Assembly (NCBI GenBank): GCA_963761615.1
Contig: CAVXGU010000003.1
Location: forward strand, 682,001 to 746,000
Length of the DNA: 64,000 nucleotides
Origin: CAVXGU01 sp963761615
GTDB taxonomy: Bacteria > Acidobacteriota > Vicinamibacteria > Vicinamibacterales > CAVVIG01
Direction: 5' to 3'
The position numbers and the translations under genes are program-made. This document shows, piece after piece, positions 38,507-46,411 of this stretch; the first letter of the stretch is position 1; every line of letters starts with the position of its first letter. Under the pieces are notes generated by a model. It saw nothing but the letters and a program-made list of their open reading frames with translations. It was not told the origin of the DNA and did no database searches.

Positions 38507-40612
38507 TCACTCGTATCTCAGCGCCTCGATGGGGTCGAAGCGGGACGCCTTGCGGGCGGGGTAGTAGCCGAAGAACACGCCGACGCCGGCCGAGAAGAGG
38601 AAGCCGCCCACGACGGCGGCGGCGGGAATGTCCACCGGCCAGCCCGCGACGCTCGAGATGATCCGCGAAACCGCCACGCCGACCAGGATCCCGACCACGC
38701 CGCCGGCCACGCTGAGGAAGATCGCTTCGGCGAGGAACTGGAGCAGCACGTGCAGGCGTCTGGCGCCGAGCGCCATGCGGAGGCCGATCTCCCGCGTCCG
38801 CTCGGTGACCGACACGAGGAGGATGTTCATGATCCCGATGCCGCCCACCACCAGCGAAATCGAGGCGACCGTCGCCAGCAGCAGCGCCAGCGTCCGGCTG
38901 CTGCTCTCGGCCGTGTCGGCGATCTGGCTCAGGTTCCGCACGTTGAAGTCGTTGGTCTCCCCGGGCCCGATGTGGTGCCGCGTGGCGAGCGTCGACGTGA
39001 CCTGATCGATCGTCGTCTGCACCGTGGACGGGCTGACGGCCTGCACGTAGATCACGTTGACGAACCCCGTCAGCCGGGGCTTGAGCCCGAACGGACTGTC
39101 CGGAGCGGCGTAGACGGGCGCGGTGCTGCTCGCGACCGGACTCGGGGCGGTCGCCCCCAGCACCTTGCGCTCGGCGGTGCTGAACGGAATCATCACCAGG
39201 TCGTCCTGGTCCTGCCCGAACGGCGTCTGCCCCTTGGCGCCGAGCAGCCCGATCACGCGCATCGGCACGCTCTTCACGAGGATCGTCGCGCCCACCGGGT
39301 TCTCGTCGGAGGCGAAGAGCTGCTGGTAGACCGTCTGCCCGATCAAGACGACGAGCGACGCATCGGCGTCGTCCGCCTCGGTGAAGCCCCGGCCCGCCGC
39401 GATCTGCCAGTTCGTGATCGGCGGGTAGTTCGCCGACACGCCCTGGATGCTCGTGTTCCAGTTCCGATCGGCGTACTGGATCTGGCCCGACTGGCGGCTC
39501 AGGTAGCTCACCTGCGCCACCGTCGGGTCGTCGCGCCGGATGGCCTGCGCGTCGGCCACGGTGAGGCTCGAGGCGCTTCCGAACCCTCCGCGCACGCCGC
39601 CGGACGTCCGCGCGCCGGGGACGACGACGATGAGATTCGTGCCCAGGTTCTCGATTTGCTTCCTCACGGCAGCACTGGCGCCCTGGCCCACGGCGACCAT
39701 GGCGATGAGCGCCGCGACGCCGATGAACACGCCGAGAATGGTCAACGCCGATCGCAGCTTGTTGCGCCCGATGGCCTGGACCGCGGCGCCGAGCAGCATC
39801 GTGCCCAGCGACCAGAACGCGGCGCCGGCCCCGGGGACCGTGGCGGGAAGCCGGAATGCGCCCTCGGCCGGGGCTCCCGCCGCCGGCCCGGACGGCGCGG
39901 CCGACTCGGCGCGCGCCGTCCGGGCCTGCGACACGATCTCGCCGTCGCGCATGGTCACGATCCGCTCGGCGAACGCGGCAACGCCCGGGTCGTGCGTGAC
40001 CAGGACGATGGTCAGCCCCTGCTGCCGGTTCAATGCCGACAGCGTCTCCATGATCTGGTGGGAGGTCTTCGAATCCAGATTGCCTGTCGGCTCGTCGGCG
40101 AGCAGCAGGCTCGGCGCGTTGATGAGAGCGCGGGCGATCGCGACCCGCTGCTGCTGGCCGCCGGAGAGCTGCGCGGGCGTGTTCGCCTCGCGGTCGCCGA
40201 GGCCGAGGAGCGTGAGAGCCGCGCGGGCCCGCTCGTCGCGGCGCCGCCGCCGCTTGGGCCCCGACTCCGAGTAGAAGAGCGGGAGCTCGACGTTCTCGAG
40301 CGCCGTCGTGCGGGGCAGGAGGTTGAAGCTCTGGAACACGAAGCCAATCTGCTCGCTCCGGATGCGGGCGAGATCCGGCTCGCTCAGACGGGCGACGTCG
40401 ACGCCCTCGAACAGATAGCGGCCGCTCGACGGCCGGTCGAGGCATCCGAGCACGGCCATCAGCGTCGACTTGCCCGACCCGGACGGACCCATGATGGCGA
40501 CGAACTCGCCCCGCCGGATCGTGAGGTCGACGCCGCGCAACGCGTGCACGTCGACATCACCGACGTGATACGTCCGCGTGATGCCGTGCAGCTCGATGAC
40601 GACGTCTGCCAT
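38507..40612 (-). CDS. MacB-like ABC exporter (ATPase fused to permease)
   Basis: A 701-residue protein. The N-terminal ATPase has Walker A GPSGSGKST, signature LSGGQQQRVAIARAL and Walker B LLLADEPTGNLDS. The permease half has one helix, a large periplasmic MacB_PCD domain, then three helices of the FtsX type (VVGGIGIMNILLVSVTERTREIGLRMALGARR). The ATG follows GGAGG. It pairs with the MacA-like adaptor 34 bases upstream to form a tripartite efflux or lipoprotein/peptide export pump. The outer membrane partner is not in the window. Confidence 0.9.
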   Translation of the reverse strand: MADVVIELHGITRTYHVGDVDVHALRGVDLTIRRGEFVAIMGPSGSGKSTLMAVLGCLDRPSSGRYLFEGVDVARLSEPDLARIRSEQIGFVFQSFNLLPRTTALENVELPLFYSESGPKRRRRRDERARAALTLLGLGDREANTPAQLSGGQQQRVAIARALINAPSLLLADEPTGNLDSKTSHQIMETLSALNRQQGLTIVLVTHDPGVAAFAERIVTMRDGEIVSQARTARAESAAPSGPAAGAPAEGAFRLPATVPGAGAAFWSLGTMLLGAAVQAIGRNKLRSALTILGVFIGVAALIAMVAVGQGASAAVRKQIENLGTNLIVVVPGARTSGGVRGGFGSASSLTVADAQAIRRDDPTVAQVSYLSRQSGQIQYADRNWNTSIQGVSANYPPITNWQIAAGRGFTEADDADASLVVLIGQTVYQQLFASDENPVGATILVKSVPMRVIGLLGAKGQTPFGQDQDDLVMIPFSTAERKVLGATAPSPVASSTAPVYAAPDSPFGLKPRLTGFVNVIYVQAVSPSTVQTTIDQVTSTLATRHHIGPGETNDFNVRNLSQIADTAESSSRTLALLLATVASISLVVGGIGIMNILLVSVTERTREIGLRMALGARRLHVLLQFLAEAIFLSVAGGVVGILVGVAVSRIISSVAGWPVDIPAAAVVGGFLFSAGVGVFFGYYPARKASRFDPIEALRYE

Positions 40613-40646
40613 CTCGACCTCCGATGCGCGCCCAGACCCGCCCGCC

Positions 40647-41987
40647 TCAGAAGCGGAACAGCCGCGGCGCCCGGCTCGCGCGCGACGCGGCGGCGCCGCC
40701 GGCCTGCTCGCCGAGAATGACCGGCTCGCCGGCCTTCAGGCCGCTCACGATCTCGACGTGGACGTCGTCGTCGAGCCCGGTCTGCACGGGAACCCGGACG
40801 GGTTCGCCGTCGCGCAGCGTCCAGACGCTCGGACCCGCCTCGCCGCGATGTGCGGGCGCGCCGCCGGCCTGCCCGTCCGTCACCCCGCCCGGGGTGAACC
40901 GCAGCGCCTGATCGGGCACCGTCACGACGCCGTCCCGGCGGTCCGCCACGATCGAACAAGTGGCCGTCATGCCGGGTTTGAGGAGCAGTCCCGGATTCGC
41001 GACGCTGATCACGGCGTCATAGGTGACGACGTTCTGCACGGACTGCGGCGCCTGGCGCACGGCCGTCACGATTCCCTCGAAGCGATGCTCGGGGAAGGCC
41101 TCCACCGTGAACGATGCCTGGGCCCCGGTGTGCACCTTCCCGATGTCGCCTTCGGCCACGTTCGCGTCGACCTGCATCTTGGTCAGGTCCGTGGCGATCA
41201 CGAAGAGCGTCGGCGTCTGGAAGCTCGCCGCCACGGTCTGGCCCTGGGTGACGTTGCGCACGATGACCGTGCCGTCGACCGGCGAGACGATGTCCGTGTA
41301 CCCCAGATTGATCTGCGCGGCGTTCAACGCCGCGGTCCGCTGGTCGATGGCCGTCTGATCCAGGTCGAGCTGCGCCTGGGCGCCCTCGTACGCGCTCTTC
41401 GAGCTGTCGAGCGTGTCCTGCGGGATGATGCCGCGCCCGCGCAGGTCCACGTTGCGGTTGTAGGTGAGCTTCGCGTAGTCGAGCGCCGTCTGGTCCTTGT
41501 TCAGCTGCGCCTTCGCCGCCGAGAGGTTCGCGCGCGCCTGATCGACCGACATCTGATAGGGACGCGGATCGATCCGCGCGCAGAGCTGGCCCTTCTTGAC
41601 CTGCGTGTTGTAGTCGCAGAGCACCTGCTCGATGATGCCGGAGACGTACGTGCCGACCTGCACGGTGTCGACCGGATTGACGGCACCGCTCGCGGTCACC
41701 GTCTTCACCACCGAGCCCATCGCGGCCGGCGTCGTCGTGTACTGGATCGGCGGCGTCGCCTGCAGACGCCAGAGCAGAGCCCCGGCCGCCACGGCGAGCA
41801 CGATGGCAAGGCCGGCGGCGAGGAGGCCGGAGTGGCGGTGCCGCCGCCTGAGCACCGTGGCGGTGCGAGACCCGGAGGGGGCGTCGGTCGTGGCGGGTTC
41901 CAGGGGGCGCGCGGAGGGCGGTGCCTGGCGCCCGGGAAGCGTGGGCTCCAGCACGTGCGTGCTGGCGTCGAATCCATGCTGAGGCAT
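40647..41987 (-). CDS. MacA-like periplasmic adaptor (HlyD family)
   Basis: The start at 41987 (MPQHGFDAS) is preferred because GAGG lies 9 bases upstream; a Met three codons earlier is possible and the longer frame adds only non-conserved sequence. The 446-residue protein has an N-terminal membrane anchor (HSGLLAAGLAIVLAVAAGALLW) and a barrel-sandwich domain beginning VKTVTASGAVNPVDTVQVGTYVSG. A long coiled-coil hairpin, a lipoyl-like return (TDIVSPVDGTVIVRNVTQGQ) and a beta-barrel region follow. It would link MacB to an outer membrane channel. Confidence 0.87.
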   Translation of the reverse strand: MPQHGFDASTHVLEPTLPGRQAPPSARPLEPATTDAPSGSRTATVLRRRHRHSGLLAAGLAIVLAVAAGALLWRLQATPPIQYTTTPAAMGSVVKTVTASGAVNPVDTVQVGTYVSGIIEQVLCDYNTQVKKGQLCARIDPRPYQMSVDQARANLSAAKAQLNKDQTALDYAKLTYNRNVDLRGRGIIPQDTLDSSKSAYEGAQAQLDLDQTAIDQRTAALNAAQINLGYTDIVSPVDGTVIVRNVTQGQTVAASFQTPTLFVIATDLTKMQVDANVAEGDIGKVHTGAQASFTVEAFPEHRFEGIVTAVRQAPQSVQNVVTYDAVISVANPGLLLKPGMTATCSIVADRRDGVVTVPDQALRFTPGGVTDGQAGGAPAHRGEAGPSVWTLRDGEPVRVPVQTGLDDDVHVEIVSGLKAGEPVILGEQAGGAAASRASRAPRLFRF

Positions 41988-42132
41988 ACCGAACATCCTC
42001 GCGGCTCGACCGGGTCGAAACGAATCGCACGGAGGCGGCGGGCGTGTCAGCGCCTCCCGATCCCTGGCGAAGCAAGCGCCGTACCGCGCGGAGACGCCCG
42101 CCTGCCGGGCCGTCTCCTCCGGGCCACCTCGC

Positions 42133-42288
42133 TCATCGCTTCCGCTGGATGGATTCGATGAACTGAACGAGGTCAGCGATTCTGGCATCGGCGACGCCCT
42201 GATTGCCGTCGGCGTCGGCCGGGAAGGTCGCGCCCCAGATCATCATTCCGGGGATGCCATGCGCGATCACCGCGCTGGTGCCCTTGAC
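42133..42288 (-). pseudogene. Remnant of a c-type cytochrome C-terminus
   Basis: The last 51 codons before the TGA read like the end of a class I cytochrome c: HGIPGMMIWGATF (Met ligand region) and ARIADLVQFIESIQRKR (C-terminal helix). Upstream in the same frame there is no CxxCH heme site and the sequence becomes shadow-like, so the heme-binding half is missing. It probably marks a decayed or deleted gene upstream of the macAB pair. Confidence 0.5.
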
Positions 42289-42399
42289 ATCCGCCTCGAC
42301 GCGCGCGGCGGGAAAGGCGCCGTGAAATCCGGAACGCCCACGAATCGTGCAACTCGCATGTCCGGGTCGACTTGACATCGTCGTGTCGTGTGACAACCT

Positions 42400-42807
42400 G
42401 TGCGCGTGATCGCGACACTGCGGTGGATGAACGTGGCGCTGCGAGGGGTGATGGAGGCCGGCATCGTGGCCGCCATGGCCGACTGGGGCGTCCGCACGGG
42501 CGGCACGCCGATCGCGAAAGCCGCGCTCGGCATCGCCGCGCCGCTCGTCGTCTTCGGGACCTGGGGCGCCGTGGACTTCCGCAAGGCGGGGAGACTCGCC
42601 GAGTGGCTGCGGCTCGCGGAGGAGCTCGTCCTGTCGGCGGTCGCCGTCGTGGCGCTGTACGTGGCGGGACGACCGCTTCTCGCGTGGAGCCTGGCGGCGG
42701 CCTCGATCGTCCATCACGCGCTCGTCTATGTCTGCGGCGACAGGTTGCTGAAGCACCGGTCCGCACCCGCCGCGGGGGCTGGCGTTCGTCCCGATGAATC
42801 GGCGTGA
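42400..42807 (+). CDS. YrdB-like DUF2568 membrane protein
   Basis: A 135-residue protein with four hydrophobic helices and the family pattern NVALRGVMEAGIVAAMADWG, PLVVFGTWGAVDF, RLAEELVLSAVAVVALYVAG. Function is unknown for the family. The GTG at 42400 is used here, but the GTG at 42406 and the ATG at 42427 are alternatives. A TTGACA at 42372-42377 suggests a promoter whose start would fall close to the first GTG codons. Confidence 0.75.
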   Translation: MRVIATLRWMNVALRGVMEAGIVAAMADWGVRTGGTPIAKAALGIAAPLVVFGTWGAVDFRKAGRLAEWLRLAEELVLSAVAVVALYVAGRPLLAWSLAAASIVHHALVYVCGDRLLKHRSAPAAGAGVRPDESA

Positions 42808-42835
42808 GAAGGCACCGGCGTCCGGGCACGTGCAC

Positions 42836-42865
42836 TTGACCGTGGCGCGCGCTCACGGATAACAT
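42836..42865 (+). promoter_or_regulatory. Promoter of the cysteine leader and siroheme/sulfite reductase operon
   Basis: TTGACC (42836-42841), an 18-base spacer and TAACAT (42860-42865). Predicted transcription start is near 42872, six bases before the leader peptide ATG. It is the only credible promoter between the YrdB-like gene and the first operon gene. Confidence 0.5.
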
Positions 42866-42877
42866 CAAAAGCTGTCG

Positions 42878-42982
42878 ATGATGAGGCGACTGACCTGCAC
42901 GTGTACCTGCGCCTGTCGCAGGCTCCCCGCGAGCCCCCGCGCCGGCCGTGTCATGGTCTGTCCGTTCGCGATCACGACGTGA
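42878..42982 (+). CDS. Cysteine-rich leader peptide (candidate attenuator)
   Basis: A 34-codon frame (ATG ATG ... TGA) encoding MMRRLTCTCTCACRR and onward. Codons 7, 9, 11 and 13 are Cys (TGC, TGT, TGC, TGT), with another at codon 28. Translated as above, a shortage of charged tRNA-Cys would stall the ribosome there. A 6-bp hairpin (CCTGCG 42906-42911 with CGCAGG 42917-42922) overlaps the Cys codons, and a second one (GATCAC/GTGATC, 42970-42984) encloses the stop codon. It is followed by a strong terminator and then by genes for assimilatory sulfite reduction, the pathway to cysteine. Confidence 0.65.
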   Translation: MMRRLTCTCTCACRRLPASPRAGRVMVCPFAITT

Positions 42983-43010
42983 TCTAGTTCAGCAGAAGTC
43001 GACACAACCA

Positions 43011-43049
43011 AAGGCCCGGGAGGCTCGACCGCCTCCCGGGCCTTTTTTT
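43011..43049 (+). terminator. Intrinsic terminator in front of the sulfite reductase operon
   Basis: A 14-bp perfect stem (AAGGCCCGGGAGGC 43011-43024, GCCTCCCGGGCCTT 43031-43044) around a 6-base loop, with a run of seven T (43043-43049). It ends 18 bases before the ATG at 43068, leaving no room for a promoter after it. Transcripts of the operon must therefore read through it, which makes it an attenuator rather than only the end of the upstream gene. Confidence 0.9.
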
Positions 43050-43067
43050 GTTTCAGCGCAGGGATCC

Positions 43068-43709
43068 ATGCCGAATCTGTTGCCGTTGTTCCTGAACGTC
43101 GATCGCCGGACCGTCGTGCTCGTCGGTGGGGGGCGCGTCGCCGCCGCGAAGCTCCCGGCGCTGCTGGCCGCCGGGGCACGGGTCCGCGTCGTGGCGCCCG
43201 ACCTGTGTGCCGAGCTCGTGCGTCAGGCGGCGCCGCCGGCGCCCGTCGAGCTCGTCCCCCGCGGGGTTGTTCCCGGCGACCTGGACGACGCCTGGCTCGT
43301 CGTGGCCGCGGCGACGCCAGAGGTCAACCGGGAGGTGGCGGCCGCCGCCGAGCTCCGCCGGCTGTTCGTGAACGCGGTCGACGATCCGCGCAACGCCAGC
43401 GCGTACCTGACGGGCGTCGTCCGGCGGGACGGTGTGACGCTGGCCATTTCGACCGAGGGTGCCGCGCCCGCGCTGACGTCGCTGCTGCGGGAGGCGCTCG
43501 ACGCCGTCCTGCCGCGTGAGCTGGCGGCATGGGTCGAGGTGGCCCGCGTCGAGCGCCCGGCCTGGCGGCGCGGAAACGTGCCGATGCGGGCACGCAAACC
43601 CCGGCTGCTGGACGCGCTGAACGATCTGTACGAGTCGGCGGAACCCCGGCCCGACCGCGACGCACCGATCGTGCCCTGGCTGAGCGGTCCGGAGGACTCG
43701 TGGCGGTGA
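43068..43709 (+). CDS. Precorrin-2 dehydrogenase/sirohydrochlorin ferrochelatase (CysG N-terminal type)
   Basis: A 213-residue protein with the NAD-binding start LLPLFLNVDRRTVVLVGGGRVAAAKLPALLAAGA and the central VNAVDDPRNASAYLTGVVRRDGVTLAISTEGAAPALT, as in Met8p and the N-terminal half of CysG. It oxidises precorrin-2 to sirohydrochlorin and inserts iron to give siroheme, the cofactor of sulfite reductase encoded two genes downstream. Its stop overlaps the start of cobA. Confidence 0.93.
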   Translation: MPNLLPLFLNVDRRTVVLVGGGRVAAAKLPALLAAGARVRVVAPDLCAELVRQAAPPAPVELVPRGVVPGDLDDAWLVVAAATPEVNREVAAAAELRRLFVNAVDDPRNASAYLTGVVRRDGVTLAISTEGAAPALTSLLREALDAVLPRELAAWVEVARVERPAWRRGNVPMRARKPRLLDALNDLYESAEPRPDRDAPIVPWLSGPEDSWR

Positions 43710-44464
43710 CGGGCCGGGTCACGCTCGTCGGCGCCGGTCCCGGCGATCCAGGTTTGCTCACAAGGCGGGCCGTCGCGCGCCTGCGCGCGGCAGACCTGGT
43801 GCTCTACGACGCCTTGATCGATCCCCGCGTGCTGGCGATCGCGAGAAAGGCGCAGCGGTTCTTCGTCGGCAAGCGCGCGGGCCGTCCTGCGGTGGCGCAG
43901 CACACGATTCACGCGCTCATGATCCGCGGGGCGCGCCGCGGGCGCCGCGTGGTCCGCCTGAAGGGCGGCGACCCCTTCGTGTTCGGGCGCGGCGGCGAGG
44001 AAGTGCTGGCCCTGCAGCGCGCCGGCGTGCGGGTCGAGGTGGTGCCGGGCGTGACGAGCGCGGTCGCCGCGCCGGCCGCCGCCGGCATTCCCGTGACCCA
44101 TCGCGGCCTCGCGTCGGCCTTCCTCGTCGTCTCGGGGCACGACGAGGCGGCGTTCGACGGCCTCGTCGGCTCCCTGCCGCCCGGGCGCGTGACGCTCGTG
44201 ATCCTGATGGGGATCGGTCGGTCGGCGGCGCTGGCGGGCCGACTCCTCCGCGCCGGGTGGCCGCAGACGACGCCGGCGGCGGTGATCGTCGACGGCACCG
44301 GCCGCGGCCAGCAGGTCCGGCGGGGATCGCTCCGGTCGCTCGCGTCCGGCGACCTTCGGATCACCGCCGCTGCGCCCGGCACCATCGTGGTCGGCGACGT
44401 GGCGGCCCTCGGCGGGGCAGCCGCCCTGCCGGTCGAGACCTCCGTGAGGACATCATGCCCATGA
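43706..44464 (+). CDS. cobA: Uroporphyrinogen-III C-methyltransferase
   Basis: A 252-residue SAM-dependent enzyme that makes precorrin-2. It begins VTLVGAGPGDPGLLTRRAV and contains VVRLKGGDPFVFGRGGEE and VVPGVTSAVAAPAAAGIPVTHRG, all diagnostic. The GTG at 43706 overlaps the upstream stop (GTGA) and has GGAGGA 9 bases upstream, so it is preferred over the GTG at 43700. It overlaps the start of the sulfite reductase gene by 10 bases. Confidence 0.93.
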   Translation: MTGRVTLVGAGPGDPGLLTRRAVARLRAADLVLYDALIDPRVLAIARKAQRFFVGKRAGRPAVAQHTIHALMIRGARRGRRVVRLKGGDPFVFGRGGEEVLALQRAGVRVEVVPGVTSAVAAPAAAGIPVTHRGLASAFLVVSGHDEAAFDGLVGSLPPGRVTLVILMGIGRSAALAGRLLRAGWPQTTPAAVIVDGTGRGQQVRRGSLRSLASGDLRITAAAPGTIVVGDVAALGGAAALPVETSVRTSCP

Positions 44465-46284
44465 TCGACGAGCGCGCGACCTTCGGGCGCGCGCGCCTTT
44501 CGTTCGCAGACACCGCCGACATCGACTCGTTCGTGACGATGCTCGAGCGGTTCGAGCGCGGCGAGATCACGCCCGACCAGTGGCGCCAGTTCCGCCTGCT
44601 GCGCGGCACGTACGGCCAGCGGCAGGACGGCGATGCGCAGATGCTGCGTGTGAAGATTCCCCAGGGCATCCTCACGGACGGGCAGCTCGGCGCGCTGGCC
44701 GACGTGGCCGAGCGCTATTCGCGCGGCTTCGGCCACATCACGACCCGCCAGAACATGCAGTTCCACTTCGTCGCCCTGCACGACGCGGAGCCGGCCATGC
44801 GGCGGCTCGCCGAAGCCGGCCTGACGACGCGCGAGGCGTGCGGCAACTCGGTGCGGACGATCACGGGGTGCCCGTTCGCCGGCGTCGCGGCCGACGAGCC
44901 CTTCGACGTGACGCCGTACGCCGAGGCGCTCACGCGGCACCTGCTGCGCCATCCGCTGAGCTCGACGCTCCCGCGGAAGTTCAAGATCGCGTTCGAAGGC
45001 TGTGGCATCGATCACGTCGCGACCGGGATCAACGATCTCGGGTTCCGGGCGGTCGCGGGCCGCGGTGGCTCGCGCGGCTTCCGGGTGACGGCCGGCGGCG
45101 GCACCGCGATTCTGGTGCGCTCCGGCGGGGTCCTTCACGAGTTCCTGCCGGCGTCGGAAGTCCTGCGCGTCGCCGAGGCCGTGCTGCGCCTCTTCCACCG
45201 GCTCGGCGATCGCGCGCACAAGCAGCGGAACCGGATGAAGTTCCTCATCCGCGAACTCGGATGGACCCGTTGGCGCGAGGAGTACGACCGGGAGCTGACG
45301 TGGTGCCGGCTGCACGGCGCGGCCCCGATCCTCGAGCGGGACGGGGTCGACGAGCCGGCGCCGCCCGTCCGGGCCGTCCGGACGCCGTCGGCCGGCGAGA
45401 TCGCCGCGCGCGTCGGGAGCGGCCGCGTCTCCGGCCCCGGCCTCACACCCCGGGTCCTGCCGATCCTGGAGCCCGGCGACGCACGCTACGGACGGTGGCG
45501 CGTCACCAACGTGCGCCCGCAGAAGCAGGCGGGCTACCACGTCGTGGTGGCCTCGGTTCCGCTCGGCGACCTGACGGCCAGACAGCTGCGCGCGCTCGGG
45601 GATCTCGCGAGCGCGTACGGCGACGGCCGCGTGCGCGTGACGCCCGATCAGGACGTCGTCTTCCGCTGGATTCGGACGCGCGACGTCGAGGCGATGTATC
45701 TGGGCCTGGCGGCGGCCGGCCTCGGACTGGCCGAGGCCGGCACCGTCGCGGACGTCGCGAGTTGCCCCGGCGCCGAGACGTGCCGGCTCGCGGTCACGCA
45801 GTCGCGCGGCCTGGGCCGTCTGCTCGAGGACCACTTGCGCGCCCGTCCCGATCTCATCGCCGCCGCCGACGGCACGCGGATCAAGATCAGCGGCTGCCCG
45901 AACGGCTGCGGTCAGCACCACATCGCCACGATCGGGTTCCAGGGCAGCGTCCGCCGCCTCGGGTCCCGGGCCCTCCCGCAGTACTTCGTCATGGTCGGCG
46001 GGTCAGGCGATGGCGGAGCGTCGTTCGCGCGGCTGGCGGCGAAGGTGCCCGCCAGGCGGATTCCCGACGCGGTCGAGCGGCTGATCGCCCTCTATACGCG
46101 CGAGCGCGCGGAGGGCGAATCGGCCGGGTCGTTCTTCGCCCGGGTCTCGATCGAGATGGTGCGCCGCGAGCTCGCGGATCTCGAGCGTGTCGACGAGGCC
46201 GGCGCGGCCGCCGAGGACTTCGTGGATCTGGGGGAGTCGCAGGCGTACGCGCCGCGCGTCCTCGACGGCGAGTGCTCCGCCTGA
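44455..46284 (+). CDS. sir: Siroheme-dependent sulfite (or nitrite) reductase
   Basis: A 609-residue protein with two nitrite/sulfite reductase half-domains. The four cysteines for the shared [4Fe-4S]-siroheme centre are C437-x5-C443 (CPGAETC) and C481-x3-C485 (CPNGC). The siroheme-binding GFGHITTRQNMQFHF and CGNSVRTITGCPFAG are also present. The family includes ferredoxin-dependent sulfite reductases and NirA nitrite reductases. The Cys-rich leader and absence of nitrate genes favour sulfite reduction for cysteine synthesis. No flavoprotein subunit is adjacent, so ferredoxin is the likely donor. Confidence 0.9.
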   Translation: MPMIDERATFGRARLSFADTADIDSFVTMLERFERGEITPDQWRQFRLLRGTYGQRQDGDAQMLRVKIPQGILTDGQLGALADVAERYSRGFGHITTRQNMQFHFVALHDAEPAMRRLAEAGLTTREACGNSVRTITGCPFAGVAADEPFDVTPYAEALTRHLLRHPLSSTLPRKFKIAFEGCGIDHVATGINDLGFRAVAGRGGSRGFRVTAGGGTAILVRSGGVLHEFLPASEVLRVAEAVLRLFHRLGDRAHKQRNRMKFLIRELGWTRWREEYDRELTWCRLHGAAPILERDGVDEPAPPVRAVRTPSAGEIAARVGSGRVSGPGLTPRVLPILEPGDARYGRWRVTNVRPQKQAGYHVVVASVPLGDLTARQLRALGDLASAYGDGRVRVTPDQDVVFRWIRTRDVEAMYLGLAAAGLGLAEAGTVADVASCPGAETCRLAVTQSRGLGRLLEDHLRARPDLIAAADGTRIKISGCPNGCGQHHIATIGFQGSVRRLGSRALPQYFVMVGGSGDGGASFARLAAKVPARRIPDAVERLIALYTRERAEGESAGSFFARVSIEMVRRELADLERVDEAGAAAEDFVDLGESQAYAPRVLDGECSA

Positions 46285-46411
46285 AGATCAACCCGCTCCT
46301 GCGGTGGACGTCCGACGAGCACGGAGAAGACGGAGTGCGGCCTGCACCTCCTGCCGGCGGACCGGACATAGGGCGCCGGTCCGTGCAATCGGGCTGCTAC
46401 ACTGGGAGCCA

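Noticed and set aside
43011..43049. Terminator as the simple end of the YrdB-like gene at 42807
   Set aside because: It is about 200 bases after that gene, and only 18 bases remain before the next gene, too few for a promoter. Read-through control of the downstream operon explains it better, although both roles could apply.
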